Assembly: GCA_040756475.1 (NCBI GenBank) | Contig: JBFLZB010000031.1 | Location: 1-32,786, forward strand | Direction of reading: 5' to 3' | DNA length: 32,786 nucleotides | Origin: Thermodesulfobacteriota bacterium | Lineage (GTDB): Bacteria; Desulfobacterota; Deferrisomatia; Deferrisomatales; JACRMM01 | Shown here: one piece after another, positions 15,195-23,118 of the stretch | Layout: each line of letters opens with the position of its first letter | Numbering within the stretch: position 1 is the stretch's first letter | Made by a program: the position numbers and the translations under genes | The notes under the pieces: generated by a model | What the model was told of the DNA's origin: nothing | The model's input: only the letters and a program-made list of their open reading frames with translations | The model's database searches: none

Positions 15195-16544
15195 TCACGG
15201 GCACGTCCCGCCGGTAGCCCAGACAGAGACCTCCTGGTACTGGGCGGCCGTGGTGCTCCGCGACCCGTCGTGGCGGGGCCACTGGGAGTTGGTGCAGGAG
15301 ACCCTGCTCGAGTAGTCATCGTGACAGTTCTGACAGGTGGTATCGAGGATGGCCGGCCGGGTCGGTGTTACCACGGGGCAGCCGTCCGCGCCGTCGCCGG
15401 CCACGTCCGGGCAGGCATCCAGGTCATCGGTCACACCGTCGCCGTCCGTGTCCACCGGCGGCAGGGGACAGCCGTCGGCCGTCGCTGCCGCTACGTCCGG
15501 ACAGGCGTCCAGATCGTCGGGCACACCGTCGCCGTCGGAGTCGATCGGGGGCAGCGGGCAGCCGTCCGCACCGGCTCCGGCCACGTCCGGGCACGCATCC
15601 AGGTCGTCGGTCACACCGTCGCCGTCGGAGTCCGTGGGCGTCGGTAGCGGACACCCGTCGGTACCTTCGCCGGCCACGTCCGGGCACGCATCCAGGTCGT
15701 CGGGCACGCCGTCGCCGTCGGTGTCGGTCGGCGGCGACAGGGGGCAGCCGTCAGCCCCCTCACCGGCCACGTCCGGGCAGGCGTCCAAGGCGTCGGATAC
15801 GCCGTCTCCGTCCGTATCGGTGGGAATGACCGGGTTCTTCAGGTAAGCGGAGAGGTCGGCTGCGTTGGGCGCCAGCTCGGGGAAAGCCGGCATGTCGTCG
15901 TCACCTTCCCGGAGGACATCGGCCATCTCGGCCACCGAAGTTTCTTCCAGCCCGTTCGGGTGGCAGCCGGCGCAGTAGACCTCCCACAGCTCGGCGCCCA
16001 CCGCGGCGTCCCCCGGCCCCATACCGTCGTCGTCCGAGTCGTCATCGTCGTCATCACCATCGTCGTCCCCCTTCGGCGGCTTCACCTTCCGCGGGTCCTT
16101 GAGCCGGACCGTGCGACTCTTGGGGTCTATGACGATCTGGCCCAGGTCCAAGACCAGGACGCCCGGTTCCACGCTGAACCGGCTCTGTTCCTTCCTTCCA
16201 TAGACCATGGCGCCCAGGAGCCCCTCGGCGTCGGCGAAGATGAGGACGTAGTCGCGGCCCCAGGGCAGCTCGAGGGAAAACGACTCGGTCACTCCCAGCG
16301 CCTCGTCCACCTTGTTCCCGTGGTGGTCCACGGCTGCCACGTCCAGGGGGGTGAGTTCCTGGTTTCGGGTTCTCTTGGCGGCGGTGCTGCTCTCGATCCC
16401 GGCGGTTACCCTGGCCACCCCGCGGGTGGAGGGGGAATCGCCGGCGTCGGCCCCGCTCCCCCCGTCGGAACTGCAACCGAACACCCCGGCCACGAGGCCG
16501 GCCAGCGCAAGTCCTACGAAAACCCTGTGTCTGAAGCTTCTCAT
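15195..16544 (-). CDS. Two-heme c-type cytochrome lipoprotein with five thrombospondin type 3 repeats
   Basis: A 449-residue lipoprotein. The signal peptide ends in VFGC, placing the lipidated cysteine at residue 24. Residues 40-150 form a predicted beta-rich domain of unknown type. An Asp-rich run (160-173) follows. A cytochrome c domain has CAGCH (C191, C194, H195) and a likely axial Met at M218 in MPAFPELAP. Five repeats of about 30 residues (242-390; [19 protein letters not shown]...DGCP) match calcium-binding thrombospondin type 3 repeats. A second heme site CQNCH (C404, C407, H408) lies near the C-terminus. The ATG at 16544 follows GGGAGG with 8 bases spacing. It is probably on the outer membrane or cell surface, with a calcium-stiffened rod between two hemes. 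An electron-transfer role is inferred. The gene is transcribed alone. Confidence 0.88.
   Translation of the reverse strand: MRSFRHRVFVGLALAGLVAGVFGCSSDGGSGADAGDSPSTRGVARVTAGIESSTAAKRTRNQELTPLDVAAVDHHGNKVDEALGVTESFSLELPWGRDYVLIFADAEGLLGAMVYGRKEQSRFSVEPGVLVLDLGQIVIDPKSRTVRLKDPRKVKPPKGDDDGDDDDDDSDDDGMGPGDAAVGAELWEVYCAGCHPNGLEETSVAEMADVLREGDDDMPAFPELAPNAADLSAYLKNPVIPTDTDGDGVSDALDACPDVAGEGADGCPLSPPTDTDGDGVPDDLDACPDVAGEGTDGCPLPTPTDSDGDGVTDDLDACPDVAGAGADGCPLPPIDSDGDGVPDDLDACPDVAAATADGCPLPPVDTDGDGVTDDLDACPDVAGDGADGCPVVTPTRPAILDTTCQNCHDDYSSRVSCTNSQWPRHDGSRSTTAAQYQEVSVWATGGTCP
15375..15821 (-). repeat. Five DNA repeats encoding thrombospondin type 3 units
   Basis: Five copies of about 84-96 bases encode the DSDGDG...DACPDVA...DGCP units of the lipoprotein. 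They are in frame, with near-identical GCATCCAGGTCGTCGG-like blocks, so copy number could change by recombination without breaking the frame. The periodicity is coding, not a CRISPR array. Confidence 0.85.
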
Positions 16545-16917
16545 GTTCCGTGCCTCCCTCTGTCCGAAAGGACCCTGGCCGGCTCGCCGGCGGGGTCGGT
16601 TGGGGAACGCGGGGAGAGCAGAGCAACAAGCGGGCCGGGGGCCCCCTTCACGCCGGACGGGACGACTTTCGGCTGTCACGCCAAGTGGTTGCGAAGAGTC
16701 TCGCCAAGGGCGAAGGCCGCAGGAGAAGCCCCTGGGTGTCACGGAAGGGAGACAGGGGAGGGATCGTTCTGAAGGCGTTAGCGGTGACCGGCCTCAGCAG
16801 ACGGCACCGCGAGCTCTCCAGACGCGCAGCGGGGGCCGCTTCGGGGCCGGTTTCCGGCGGCGTCGCGGACTGACGACAGTGACGCCGCGCGAGCCGTCAG
16901 GAGTGGCAGTTGCCAAG
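16545..16917. other. 373-base intergenic gap with no recognised gene or RNA
   Basis: This gap separates the kinase gene stop from the lipoprotein start, both on the minus strand. It must hold the lipoprotein promoter and leader, but I could not pick a convincing -35/-10 pair. A cyclic-di-GMP riboswitch was looked for, because such switches precede cytochrome genes in relatives, and was not found by eye. Short GC inverted repeats occur but none is distinctive. Confidence 0.5.
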
Positions 16918-18504
16918 TCACGACAGTCCCTCCCTGCGCAGCACCTCGAGTGCCTCTTCCAGGGTCGCCGTTGCGTCCGGCTGGGAGGGGATCTGCCGCA
17001 GGGCGGGCAGGGTCTGTACTCCGGGCTCCTCCCAGGCCGCGGCAGCCCGGAGATAGATCTCCCAGTCCGCGTCCGAGGGCCCCCCCCGGCGGCGGCCGAG
17101 CCGGCGGCGCACGTCGTCGGCACCGGCCTCGCAGAGCAGCAGCATCCCGGGGACGCCCCACGCCCGGGCCCGGTCCAGGAGCTCGCGGCGCCGGCCGTCC
17201 TCCCGGAAGCTCGCGTCCACCAGGGCCCTCCCCCCCCGGGCGAGGATCTCCTCGGCCCGCCCCAGGCACGCGGCGTAGGTGCGCTCGTTCCACTCGGGCG
17301 TGTAGAGCCCTTCTCCGAAGGCGGCCCCCGCCGGGGCTTCGGCCGACAGGCCGGCCAGCTCCTTGCGCACCCGGTCGGCGACGACGACCTCGAACCCGGC
17401 CCGCTGCGCCAGGCCTCGGGCCAGGGTGGACTTGCCGGCTCCGGGCAGGCCGCCCACCCCCAGGAGGCAGGGCCGGCTGGGCGGGGCTTCGAGGGTGCCC
17501 AGGCCCAGGAGCCAATGGGCCCGTGCGTTCTTGCGGGCCGCTTCCCGGTCCTTCGCGGGCACCTCGCCCTCCCGAGCCCGCACGCCCTCCACCTTGGCCC
17601 GCACCGCGGCCCGGTAGGCCTCGTAGAGGGGGAAGAGCGCCGCTCCCTCCGGGTCTCCCGCCGCTTCGGCGTAGGCCTCCCGAAACCGGGCCGCCAGGTC
17701 GCGCCGGCCCCGAAAGGCCAGGTCCATGGAGAGGAACGCCGCGTCGGCCACGGGGTCGGCGTACCGGAACCGCTCGCTGAACTCGATGCAGTCCACCACG
17801 GCCAGATCGTCCGGGGTGGGCCGCTGGGGAAAGACGTAGACGTGGTCCAGGTGCAGGTCGCCGTGGGTGTCCCGGGCCGTGCCCCGGGCGGCACGGCCCT
17901 CCACGAGCTCCCGCCGCTCCCCCAGGGCCGCCTCGGTCAGGGCCCGAAAGCGCGAGAATGCCTGGGCCGTCACCGTACCGCCTACCTGGGCCTCGGACTG
18001 CTCGAAGTTCTCCCGGGCGTTGCGGGCCACGATCTCCCAGCACGCCAGGGCGTCCACGTGGGGACCCGCTTCGGCGCGCCGGTGGAACGCGGCCACCCGG
18101 GCGGCGACGGCGGCCAGGAGCTCCCCCGTGACCTCCCCCCGTCCCAGTCGGGAGGCCAAGGTGGCCTCCGGGAGCAGGCGCTCCATCCACACCGCCCACT
18201 CCACCACCTCGCCCTCCCCCCCCACCGCCAGCCGCCCCCCGTGCAGAGCGACCGGCACTACTCCAAGGTACACCGAGGGGGCGAGCCGGCGGTTCAGGCG
18301 CACCTCCTCCAGGCAGAAGTGGCGCCGGCGCCCCAGGGTCGTGAAGTTGAGAAACCCCAGATCCAGGGGCTTCTTCACCTTGTAGGCATAGGGCCCGGCG
18401 AGGAAGACCGCCGAGATGTGGGTGTGGTGCACCTCGACCGGGCCGCAAGGGTGGGGATAGGCCTCAGGCTGGGAGAGGAGGTCGAGCAGGCAGGCCGGGT
18501 CCAC
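16918..18504 (-). CDS. Two-domain kinase: aminoglycoside-phosphotransferase-like domain plus P-loop kinase
   Basis: A 528-residue cytoplasmic protein with two phosphotransfer domains (COG2187 + COG0645 architecture). Residues 1-330 resemble an aminoglycoside phosphotransferase fold, with the catalytic loop HGDLHLDHVYVF (214 onward) and a metal-binding IEFSERFRYADPVADAAFL region. Residues 345-528 form a P-loop kinase with Walker A GLPGAGKST (352-360). VVVADRVRKEL and ALVDASFRED match the zeta-toxin/gluconate-kinase-like group. The substrate of this family is not known to me, and the name implies no resistance role. The GTG at 18504 is chosen for a good GGAGG site 5 bases before it; an upstream in-frame start would run into the small membrane gene. 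It is the last gene of the dapA-dapB-folK cluster. Confidence 0.88.
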   Translation of the reverse strand: MDPACLLDLLSQPEAYPHPCGPVEVHHTHISAVFLAGPYAYKVKKPLDLGFLNFTTLGRRRHFCLEEVRLNRRLAPSVYLGVVPVALHGGRLAVGGEGEVVEWAVWMERLLPEATLASRLGRGEVTGELLAAVAARVAAFHRRAEAGPHVDALACWEIVARNARENFEQSEAQVGGTVTAQAFSRFRALTEAALGERRELVEGRAARGTARDTHGDLHLDHVYVFPQRPTPDDLAVVDCIEFSERFRYADPVADAAFLSMDLAFRGRRDLAARFREAYAEAAGDPEGAALFPLYEAYRAAVRAKVEGVRAREGEVPAKDREAARKNARAHWLLGLGTLEAPPSRPCLLGVGGLPGAGKSTLARGLAQRAGFEVVVADRVRKELAGLSAEAPAGAAFGEGLYTPEWNERTYAACLGRAEEILARGGRALVDASFREDGRRRELLDRARAWGVPGMLLLCEAGADDVRRRLGRRRGGPSDADWEIYLRAAAAWEEPGVQTLPALRQIPSQPDATATLEEALEVLRREGLS

Positions 18505-18566
18505 GGGTTCCTCCGGTGCGGGGCACCGCCCGAGCCTACCCGCCGGCACCCCGGCGTCAAGGCGGG

Positions 18567-18707
18567 CTACCCGCCGAGGCAGCTCTTTCCCACCAGGAGC
18601 ACGGTGAGCACGAGGACCATGCCGAGGAAGATGGCTCCCCACACGTGGCCGAGCTTCTCGGCGGTGGTGAGGGGGCGGGCGGTCCGGAGGCGGGGCTTGC
18701 CGGGCAT
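18567..18707 (-). CDS. Small single-helix membrane protein (46 residues)
   Basis: The ATG at 18707 with GGAG 6 bases upstream starts a 46-codon frame. It has a basic N-terminus (MPGKPRLRTARP), a short amphipathic part (LTTAEKLGHVWG) and one membrane helix (AIFLGMVLVLTVLLVG), ending KSCLGG. It sits between the YHS-like gene and the kinase gene on the same strand, with gaps of 46 and 62 bases. The charge pattern, ribosome site and operon position support a real gene. No family was recognised. Confidence 0.55.
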   Translation of the reverse strand: MPGKPRLRTARPLTTAEKLGHVWGAIFLGMVLVLTVLLVGKSCLGG

Positions 18708-18753
18708 GGGAGCTCCGAGGTCGAGAGGGGGTCCGCTCCGGGAGACGCGCGGC

Positions 18754-19002
18754 TCAGCGCTTTCCCCGGGCGTCGCGGCAGGCCTCGCTGCAAAAGTACT
18801 CTCCGGCCGCGTTGCGCAGGGCCGTGGTCTTGGGCACGTACACGCCGCACACCGGGTCCTGGACGAGCTCTCCCCCGTCGAGGCGGCCCCCCGAGGGCGT
18901 TGGGCCCGACGGGGCCGGGCGGGACGCCGGCAGGAAGCCCCGGATCAGACGATAGAAGAGCCACAGTAGCGCCCCATAGAGCAGGAGCCGGAAGATTCCC
19001 AT
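18754..19002 (-). CDS. PP0621/YHS-like metal-binding membrane-anchored protein
   Basis: An 82-residue protein with an N-terminal membrane helix (4-20), a Pro/Ser-rich linker and a compact C-terminal cysteine domain. LVQDPVCGVYVPK (C52) and EYFCSEAC (C71, C75) match the YHS-like PP0621 family, which probably binds a metal ion. Its start ATG shares one base with the folK stop (TGATG), so it is translationally coupled to folK. The role is unknown; the position after folK is common for this small protein in related bacteria, as far as I recall. Confidence 0.8.
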   Translation of the reverse strand: MGIFRLLLYGALLWLFYRLIRGFLPASRPAPSGPTPSGGRLDGGELVQDPVCGVYVPKTTALRNAAGEYFCSEACRDARGKR

Positions 19003-19526
19003 CAGCACCGCGCTCCTTCGAGGTCGTCGGCCCACGCGGGACGGCCCGCGCATCGCACGTCGGGCATCGGCCCGAGGGCTTCGCGCAGCTCGGCCACCGT
19101 GCGCCCCAGGCGCGGGTGCACGGCTCCGGGGGCGATCTCCGCCAGGGGTACGAGCACGAACCCCCGCTCGTGCATGCGGGGATGGGGCACCTCGAGCCCC
19201 TGGGCCTCGACCACCCGGTCGCCGTAGAGCACCAAGTCCAGATCCACGGTGCGGGGGCCCCAGCGCTGCTCCCGCGTGCGGCCCAGGCTCGACTCGATGC
19301 GCAGAAGCTCGTCCAGGAGGGCGCTCGGGGAGAGCGTCGTCTCCACCTCCAGGGCGCCGTTGACGAACTCCGGCTGCTCGGTCACCCCCACGGGTGCGGT
19401 GCGGTAGAGGGACGACACCCGGACGATCCGCGTGCCTTCGAGAGCCCCCACCGCCCCGAGCGCCCGGCGCAGGTTGGCCTCCACGTCTCCCAGATTGCCG
19501 CCGAAGGCGATGTGGGCCCGGGGCAT
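19002..19526 (-). CDS. folK: 2-amino-4-hydroxy-6-hydroxymethyldihydropteridine diphosphokinase
   Basis: A 174-residue HPPK, which moves pyrophosphate from ATP to 6-hydroxymethyl-dihydropterin in folate synthesis. Family motifs are HIAFGGNLGD at the start, VSSLYRTAPVG, QPEFVNGALEVET, and the Mg/ATP-binding block RWGPRTVDLDLVLYG. HPRMHERGFVLVPLAEIAP follows near the C-terminus. Length is normal for the family. The start lies 15 bases after the dapB stop, and a GAGGAG site overlaps that stop. Linkage of folK with dapAB is simple operon sharing; there is no metabolic connection. Confidence 0.95.
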   Translation of the reverse strand: MPRAHIAFGGNLGDVEANLRRALGAVGALEGTRIVRVSSLYRTAPVGVTEQPEFVNGALEVETTLSPSALLDELLRIESSLGRTREQRWGPRTVDLDLVLYGDRVVEAQGLEVPHPRMHERGFVLVPLAEIAPGAVHPRLGRTVAELREALGPMPDVRCAGRPAWADDLEGARC

Positions 19527-19541
19527 CTGCCGCAGGGCTCC

Positions 19542-20342
19542 TCAGATCCCCAGGAGGTCGGTCATGCCGTAGAAGCCCCTGGGCTGGGCGGGGAGCCACA
19601 GGGCGGCGCGCAGCGCCCCCCGCGCGAAGGTCTCGCGGCTCGATGCCCGGTGGGTGAGCTCGATGCGCTCTCCCAGGCCCCCGAAGAGCACCGTGTGGTC
19701 CCCCACCACGTCGCCCGCCCGCACGGCGTGCAGGCCGATCTCCCGGGGCTTGCGCTCCCCCACGAGCCCTTCCCGGCCGTGGACCGCGTCGGCGGCGAGG
19801 TCGCGTCCCAGGGCCCCGGCCGCGGCCTCGGCCAGGGCAAGCGCCGTACCAGAGGGAGCGTCCTTCTTGAAGCGGTGGTGGGTCTCCACGATCTCCACGT
19901 CGTAGGCTTCCCCCAGGAGCCGGGCCACCTCCGTCACGACCTGGAGGAGCACGTTGACCCCCACGCTCATGTTGGGGGCCTGGAAGATCCGCGCCTCAGC
20001 GCCCCGGCTGCGCACGAGCTCGCGCTCCTGGGGGCTGAAGCCCGTGGAGCCGATGACGATGGCCTTGCCGGCCCGGCACACGGCGTCCAGGTGCGCGAGG
20101 GACGCCGCGGCGCTCGTGAAGTCGATGACCACGTCGGCGGAAGGCAGGGCCTCGGAGAGCACGGAGGTCACCGGCACCCCCAGGGGGCCGATGCCGGCCA
20201 CCTCCCCCGCATCTCGCCCTAGCGCCGGGTGGCCCGGCCGCTCCAGGGCGGCAGCCAGGGCGAGGCCCCCGGTCTCCTGGAGGAGGCGGACGAGCTGGGT
20301 GCCCATCCGGCCCGCCGCGCCGGTAACGGCGGCCCGGATCAC
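19542..20342 (-). CDS. dapB: 4-hydroxy-tetrahydrodipicolinate reductase
   Basis: A 266-residue NAD(P)H-dependent reductase making tetrahydrodipicolinate, the second dap-specific step toward diaminopimelate and lysine. The Rossmann motif is VTGAAGRMG (6-14), DFTSAAA (74-80) and STGFSP lie at the active-site edge, and the signature ETHHRFKKDAPSGTA (153-167) has catalytic H155/H156 and K159/K160. The GTG at 20342 overlaps the dapA stop by 4 bases (GTGA). Product passes to DapL (28.6-29.8 kb), which aminates tetrahydrodipicolinate directly. Confidence 0.97.
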   Translation of the reverse strand: MIRAAVTGAAGRMGTQLVRLLQETGGLALAAALERPGHPALGRDAGEVAGIGPLGVPVTSVLSEALPSADVVIDFTSAAASLAHLDAVCRAGKAIVIGSTGFSPQERELVRSRGAEARIFQAPNMSVGVNVLLQVVTEVARLLGEAYDVEIVETHHRFKKDAPSGTALALAEAAAGALGRDLAADAVHGREGLVGERKPREIGLHAVRAGDVVGDHTVLFGGLGERIELTHRASSRETFARGALRAALWLPAQPRGFYGMTDLLGI

Positions 20343-21223
20343 GGCCTGCCCCCCAGGAGCCCGTAGTCCCGCAGGACGGCGGCGAGCTTGGCGGCGTTGC
20401 CCTCCTGGAGAGGAGACAGGGGCAGCCGCAGCTCCGGGCCGATGCGGCCGAGCAGCGCCAGGGCCGCCTTCACGGGGATGGGGTTGGTCTCGAGGAAGAG
20501 GGCCCGGGCCACGGGCATGGTGCGGTAGTGGAGCTCCCGGGCGCGGGCCAGGTCGCCCGCCGCGAAGGCGCTCACCATGGCAGCCACGTCTGCCGGGACG
20601 ACGTTGGAGAGCACCGAGATGACCCCCTGGCCCCCCAGGGCGAGCAGCGGCAGCACCGTGAAGTCGTCCCCCGAGAGCACGGCGAGGCGGTCGCCGCACT
20701 TCTCCAGCACGTCGCTCACCTGCTTGAGGTCGCCGGTGGCCTCCTTGATCCCCACCACCTCCGGGAGCTCCGCCAGGCGGGCCACGGTCTCGGGCAGGAG
20801 GTTCACCCCCGTGCGCCCCGGCACGTTGTACAGCACGAGTGGAAACCTGGCTTCTTCGGCAACGGCCCTATAATGCCGGTAGAGGCCCTCCTGGGTGGGC
20901 TTGTTGTAGTAGGGCGTGATGAGGAGCGCCCCGTCGGCACCCGCCTCCTTGGCGTGGCGGGTGAGGCGCACGGCTTCGGCGGTGGAGTTGGACCCCGTGC
21001 CGGCAATCACGGCGACCCGTCCCTGGGCCTCCTCCACCGCGATGTCGATGACCCGGTTGTGCTCCTCGTGGCTCAGGGTGGCCGACTCCCCCGTGGTGCC
21101 ACAGGGCACCACCCCGCTCACCCCCTGCTCGATCTGCCAGTCGATGAGTTGCCGGTAGGCGTCTTCGTCCACCCGGCCGTCGCGAAACGGGGTGACCAGG
21201 GCGGTAATCGTGCCGCGAAACAT
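20339..21223 (-). CDS. dapA: 4-hydroxy-tetrahydrodipicolinate synthase
   Basis: A 294-residue TIM-barrel aldolase condensing pyruvate with aspartate semialdehyde. GTTGE (42-46) binds pyruvate carboxylate, Y132 (LVLYNVPGRTG) is the proton-relay tyrosine, and K160 (VVGIKEATGD) is the Schiff-base lysine. The ATG at 21223 follows AGGAGG with 5 bases spacing. This is the first gene of a cluster running dapA-dapB-folK-YHS-small membrane protein-kinase, read from the promoter at 21327-21355. Related N-acetylneuraminate lyases share the fold, but linkage to dapB settles the assignment. Confidence 0.97.
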   Translation of the reverse strand: MFRGTITALVTPFRDGRVDEDAYRQLIDWQIEQGVSGVVPCGTTGESATLSHEEHNRVIDIAVEEAQGRVAVIAGTGSNSTAEAVRLTRHAKEAGADGALLITPYYNKPTQEGLYRHYRAVAEEARFPLVLYNVPGRTGVNLLPETVARLAELPEVVGIKEATGDLKQVSDVLEKCGDRLAVLSGDDFTVLPLLALGGQGVISVLSNVVPADVAAMVSAFAAGDLARARELHYRTMPVARALFLETNPIPVKAALALLGRIGPELRLPLSPLQEGNAAKLAAVLRDYGLLGGRP

Positions 21224-21326
21224 CTTCTCCTCCTGGCAGGGCGTTACTTCGGGGTCGAACGGCCCGTTTCGGGTCCGGCTGGAGGGGGTCTCCCGCTGGA
21301 CTGGGCTCCGCAGCCCGGGCGGGCGC

Positions 21327-21355
21327 ATCCTAGCAACGGAACCCGGCCCCGTCAA
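21327..21355 (-). promoter_or_regulatory. Sigma-70 promoter of the dapA operon
   Basis: On the minus strand TTGACG and TAGGAT are separated by exactly 17 bases, with five and four consensus matches. The -10 ends about 104 bases before the dapA start, leaving a leader of about 95 bases. No attenuator or lysine riboswitch is recognisable in that leader. Confidence 0.7.
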
Positions 21356-21410
21356 AAGCTGGAACCCCCCCGCGACGTAGGCTATAAGGGCCCTTGGCCT
21401 GCGCCGGGAA

Positions 21411-21447
21411 CGAACGAGGGGAGGCCGGCGGCCTCCCCTCGGGTTCG
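21411..21447 (-). terminator. Hairpin terminator after the FmdB-family gene
   Basis: An 11-bp perfect stem (GAGGGGAGGCC / GGCCTCCCCTC) with a 3-base loop, extended by CGAAC/GTTCG, lies 15 bases after the FmdB stop. There is no T-run, so termination may depend on the GC stem alone. It insulates the dapA promoter from upstream transcription. Confidence 0.65.
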
Positions 21448-21461
21448 AATCGGGAGCGGGG

Positions 21462-21737
21462 TCAGGCGCTGGCGCTGGGGCACGAGGCGCACGCGGACTT
21501 GGAGCCGCTGGCGCCGCAGGACGGGGCGGCATCGCCCTTGGGCTTGTCCGAGCCCGACTTGCGGGCATAGTCCGTCGCGTACCACCCGGAACCCTTCAGG
21601 ACGAAGGAGCTCTGGGAAATGAGCTTCTCCACCGGGCCGGCGCACTTGGGGCACGCCGCCAGCGGCGTGTCGGTGATCTTCTGGGTGACCTCGAATGCGT
21701 CGTGGCAGCTTCGGCACTGGTACTCATAGATGGGCAT
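21462..21737 (-). CDS. FmdB-family zinc ribbon protein
   Basis: A 91-residue protein with the FmdB/CxxC zinc-ribbon start MPIYEYQCRSC. Two metal-binding pairs are C8/C11 and C29/C32, and the conserved FVLKGSGWYATDY segment follows at about 45-57. The tail is low-complexity, with further cysteines (PSCGAS, ACASCPS). The family is linked to regulation of formamidase/amidase or unknown housekeeping roles; no partner is adjacent here. GGAGG lies 9 bases before the ATG. A perfect TATAAT on the minus strand at 21787-21792 could be its -10, but no good -35 matches. Confidence 0.92.
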   Translation of the reverse strand: MPIYEYQCRSCHDAFEVTQKITDTPLAACPKCAGPVEKLISQSSFVLKGSGWYATDYARKSGSDKPKGDAAPSCGASGSKSACASCPSASA

Positions 21738-21808
21738 GGGATCTCACCTCCGTCGGATAGACCTCCCCCTTCCGGGGAGGGACGCGATTATATAACACCG
21801 GAGGTTTC

Positions 21809-22990
21809 GTGAGGCAACCGGAAGGTGCGGCCATGGGGAAGGGCGAGGAAGGGCAGCCTGCCCACATCACCGGCGAGGGGGTGACCCTGGGCGGGAGCCT
21901 GGTCAACCTCGTCCTCGTCCTGGTCAAGGTGGCGGCCGGGGTCCTGGGCCATAGCGCGGCCCTGGTGGCCGACGCGCTCCACTCCCTCTCGGATCTCGCC
22001 AGCGACATCGTGGTGCTCCTGGGGTACCGGGTGGGCCGAAAGCCCGAGGACTCGACCCATCCCTACGGCCACGGCAAGGTGGAAACTCTCTCCACGGCTC
22101 TCGTGGGGGGTCTCCTGGTCGCGGTGGGACTGGCCATGGGCGCCGGCGCCCTGCGCTCGCTGACCGCGGCGGACCCCCTCCCCCTGCCCGGGCGGGTTGC
22201 CCTCTGGGCCGCGGGGCTCTCCATCCTCGCCAAGGAGCTCCTCTACCGGTGGACCGCCCGGGTGGCCCGCAGCGAGGACAGCCGGCTCCTCCTGGCCAAC
22301 GCCTGGCACCACCGCTCCGACGCCCTCTCCTCGGTAGCGGCCCTGGTGGGCGTTGCGGGAGCCCGCTGGGGCGCCCCCTGGATGGACCCGGCGGCGGCGC
22401 TCTTGGTGTGCTTCTTCGTGGTCAAGGTAGGGTGGGATCTGGGGTGGCAGGCCGTCCGAGAGCTCGTGGACACCGCTCCCGATCAGGGGCTGTTGGAGCG
22501 CCTGGGGGCCGTGGTGTCCGGGGTGCAGGGGGTGAGGAGCCATCACGGGCTGCGCGCCCGGCGCCTGGGCAAGGACATCCTGGTGGACGTGGACATCGAG
22601 GTCGACCCCGAGCTCAACGTGGTCCAGGGCCACGACCTGGCCCGGGCCGTGCGGGAGGCGCTGCTCAAGAAGGTCCGGGGCGTACGCGACGCCATGGTGC
22701 ACGTGGAGCCCCTGGGCGCCCGGGAAGGGGGCCTCTACGCACCCTCCGCCCGAGAGGGCGTGGCGGAGTCCGCAGAGGAGCTCGCCCGCCGGACCCCGGG
22801 CGTGCTCGGCGTCCACGGCACCCGCATCGTCCCCCTGGAGACCGGCTACCTCCTGAACATGGACGTCGAGGTGGACCCCGACCTCACCATCCGCGACGCC
22901 CACGCCATCGCCCACCGCCTCAAGGAAGCCGTGCGCGTCCTCCCCGGCATCGCCGACGCCGTGGTCCACGTGGACGTGCATGGGGAATAG
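21809..22990 (+). CDS. Cation diffusion facilitator (CDF) metal transporter with two C-terminal domains
   Basis: A 393-residue inner-membrane proton-coupled metal efflux protein. Helix 2 has the family motif GHSAALVADALHSLSDL, HPYGHGKVE is the conserved loop, and helix 5 has the metal-site HHRSDALSS. After six helices, two consecutive cytoplasmic ferredoxin-like domains follow (about 210-295 and 310-393), each with an internal LVDVDIEVDP or LNMDVEVDP strand and an HxxAxxV helix. Most CDF proteins have one. The GTG at 21809 follows GGAGG with 4 bases spacing; an ATG at 21833 is a possible alternative. Substrate could be Zn, Mn or Fe(II); it cannot be told from the motifs. Confidence 0.92.
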   Translation: MRQPEGAAMGKGEEGQPAHITGEGVTLGGSLVNLVLVLVKVAAGVLGHSAALVADALHSLSDLASDIVVLLGYRVGRKPEDSTHPYGHGKVETLSTALVGGLLVAVGLAMGAGALRSLTAADPLPLPGRVALWAAGLSILAKELLYRWTARVARSEDSRLLLANAWHHRSDALSSVAALVGVAGARWGAPWMDPAAALLVCFFVVKVGWDLGWQAVRELVDTAPDQGLLERLGAVVSGVQGVRSHHGLRARRLGKDILVDVDIEVDPELNVVQGHDLARAVREALLKKVRGVRDAMVHVEPLGAREGGLYAPSAREGVAESAEELARRTPGVLGVHGTRIVPLETGYLLNMDVEVDPDLTIRDAHAIAHRLKEAVRVLPGIADAVVHVDVHGE

Positions 22991-23041
22991 ATGCGGGCGA
23001 CCGGGAAGGCGGTGGTACTCGACGTGGGGCACCAGAGCTGC

Positions 23042-23079
23042 TACTCAGCCATTGAGTATGCTTACTCAGTGGCTGAGTA
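23042..23079. promoter_or_regulatory. Nested palindromes upstream of the ATPase gene (operator or hairpin)
   Basis: Two copies of TACTCA-N5-TGAGTA (23042-23058 and 23063-23079) are separated by TGCT. The copies are also inverted relative to each other, so the whole block can form a 17-bp stem with one G-T wobble and a 4-base loop. It ends 5 bases before the -35 of the ATPase promoter and is followed by TTTCTTT. It could be a double operator for a dimeric repressor, an intrinsic terminator of the CDF gene, or both. Confidence 0.7.
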
Positions 23080-23084
23080 TTTCT

Positions 23085-23112
23085 TTGTACCGCGCGCCGA
23101 GGCCCGTATAAT
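23085..23112 (+). promoter_or_regulatory. Sigma-70 promoter giving a probable leaderless ATPase mRNA
   Basis: TTGTAC, a 16-base spacer and a perfect TATAAT. The -10 ends only 6 bases before the ATG at 23119, so transcription should begin at or next to the start codon. No Shine-Dalgarno site is present. Confidence 0.7.
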
Positions 23113-23118
23113 GGCGTC

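Noticed and set aside
15375-15821. Regular repeats of about 90 bases resembling a CRISPR array
   Set aside because: The repeats are in frame and encode thrombospondin type 3 units; unit and spacer lengths follow the protein motif, and no cas gene is present.
16545-16917. Possible cyclic-di-GMP riboswitch before the two-heme lipoprotein
   Set aside because: The conserved GCAAACC, GAAA-tetraloop and GACGCAAAGCC elements were not found on either strand.
21436-21452. GGTTCGAATC, a T-arm-like sequence suggesting a tRNA
   Set aside because: The flanking bases do not pair as a T stem, and no acceptor, D or anticodon arm can be drawn. It is part of the FmdB terminator hairpin's flank.
21787-21792. 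Perfect TATAAT on the minus strand upstream of the FmdB gene
   Set aside because: No -35 box at 16-18 bases matches the consensus, so it was not listed as a promoter, only mentioned in the gene entry.
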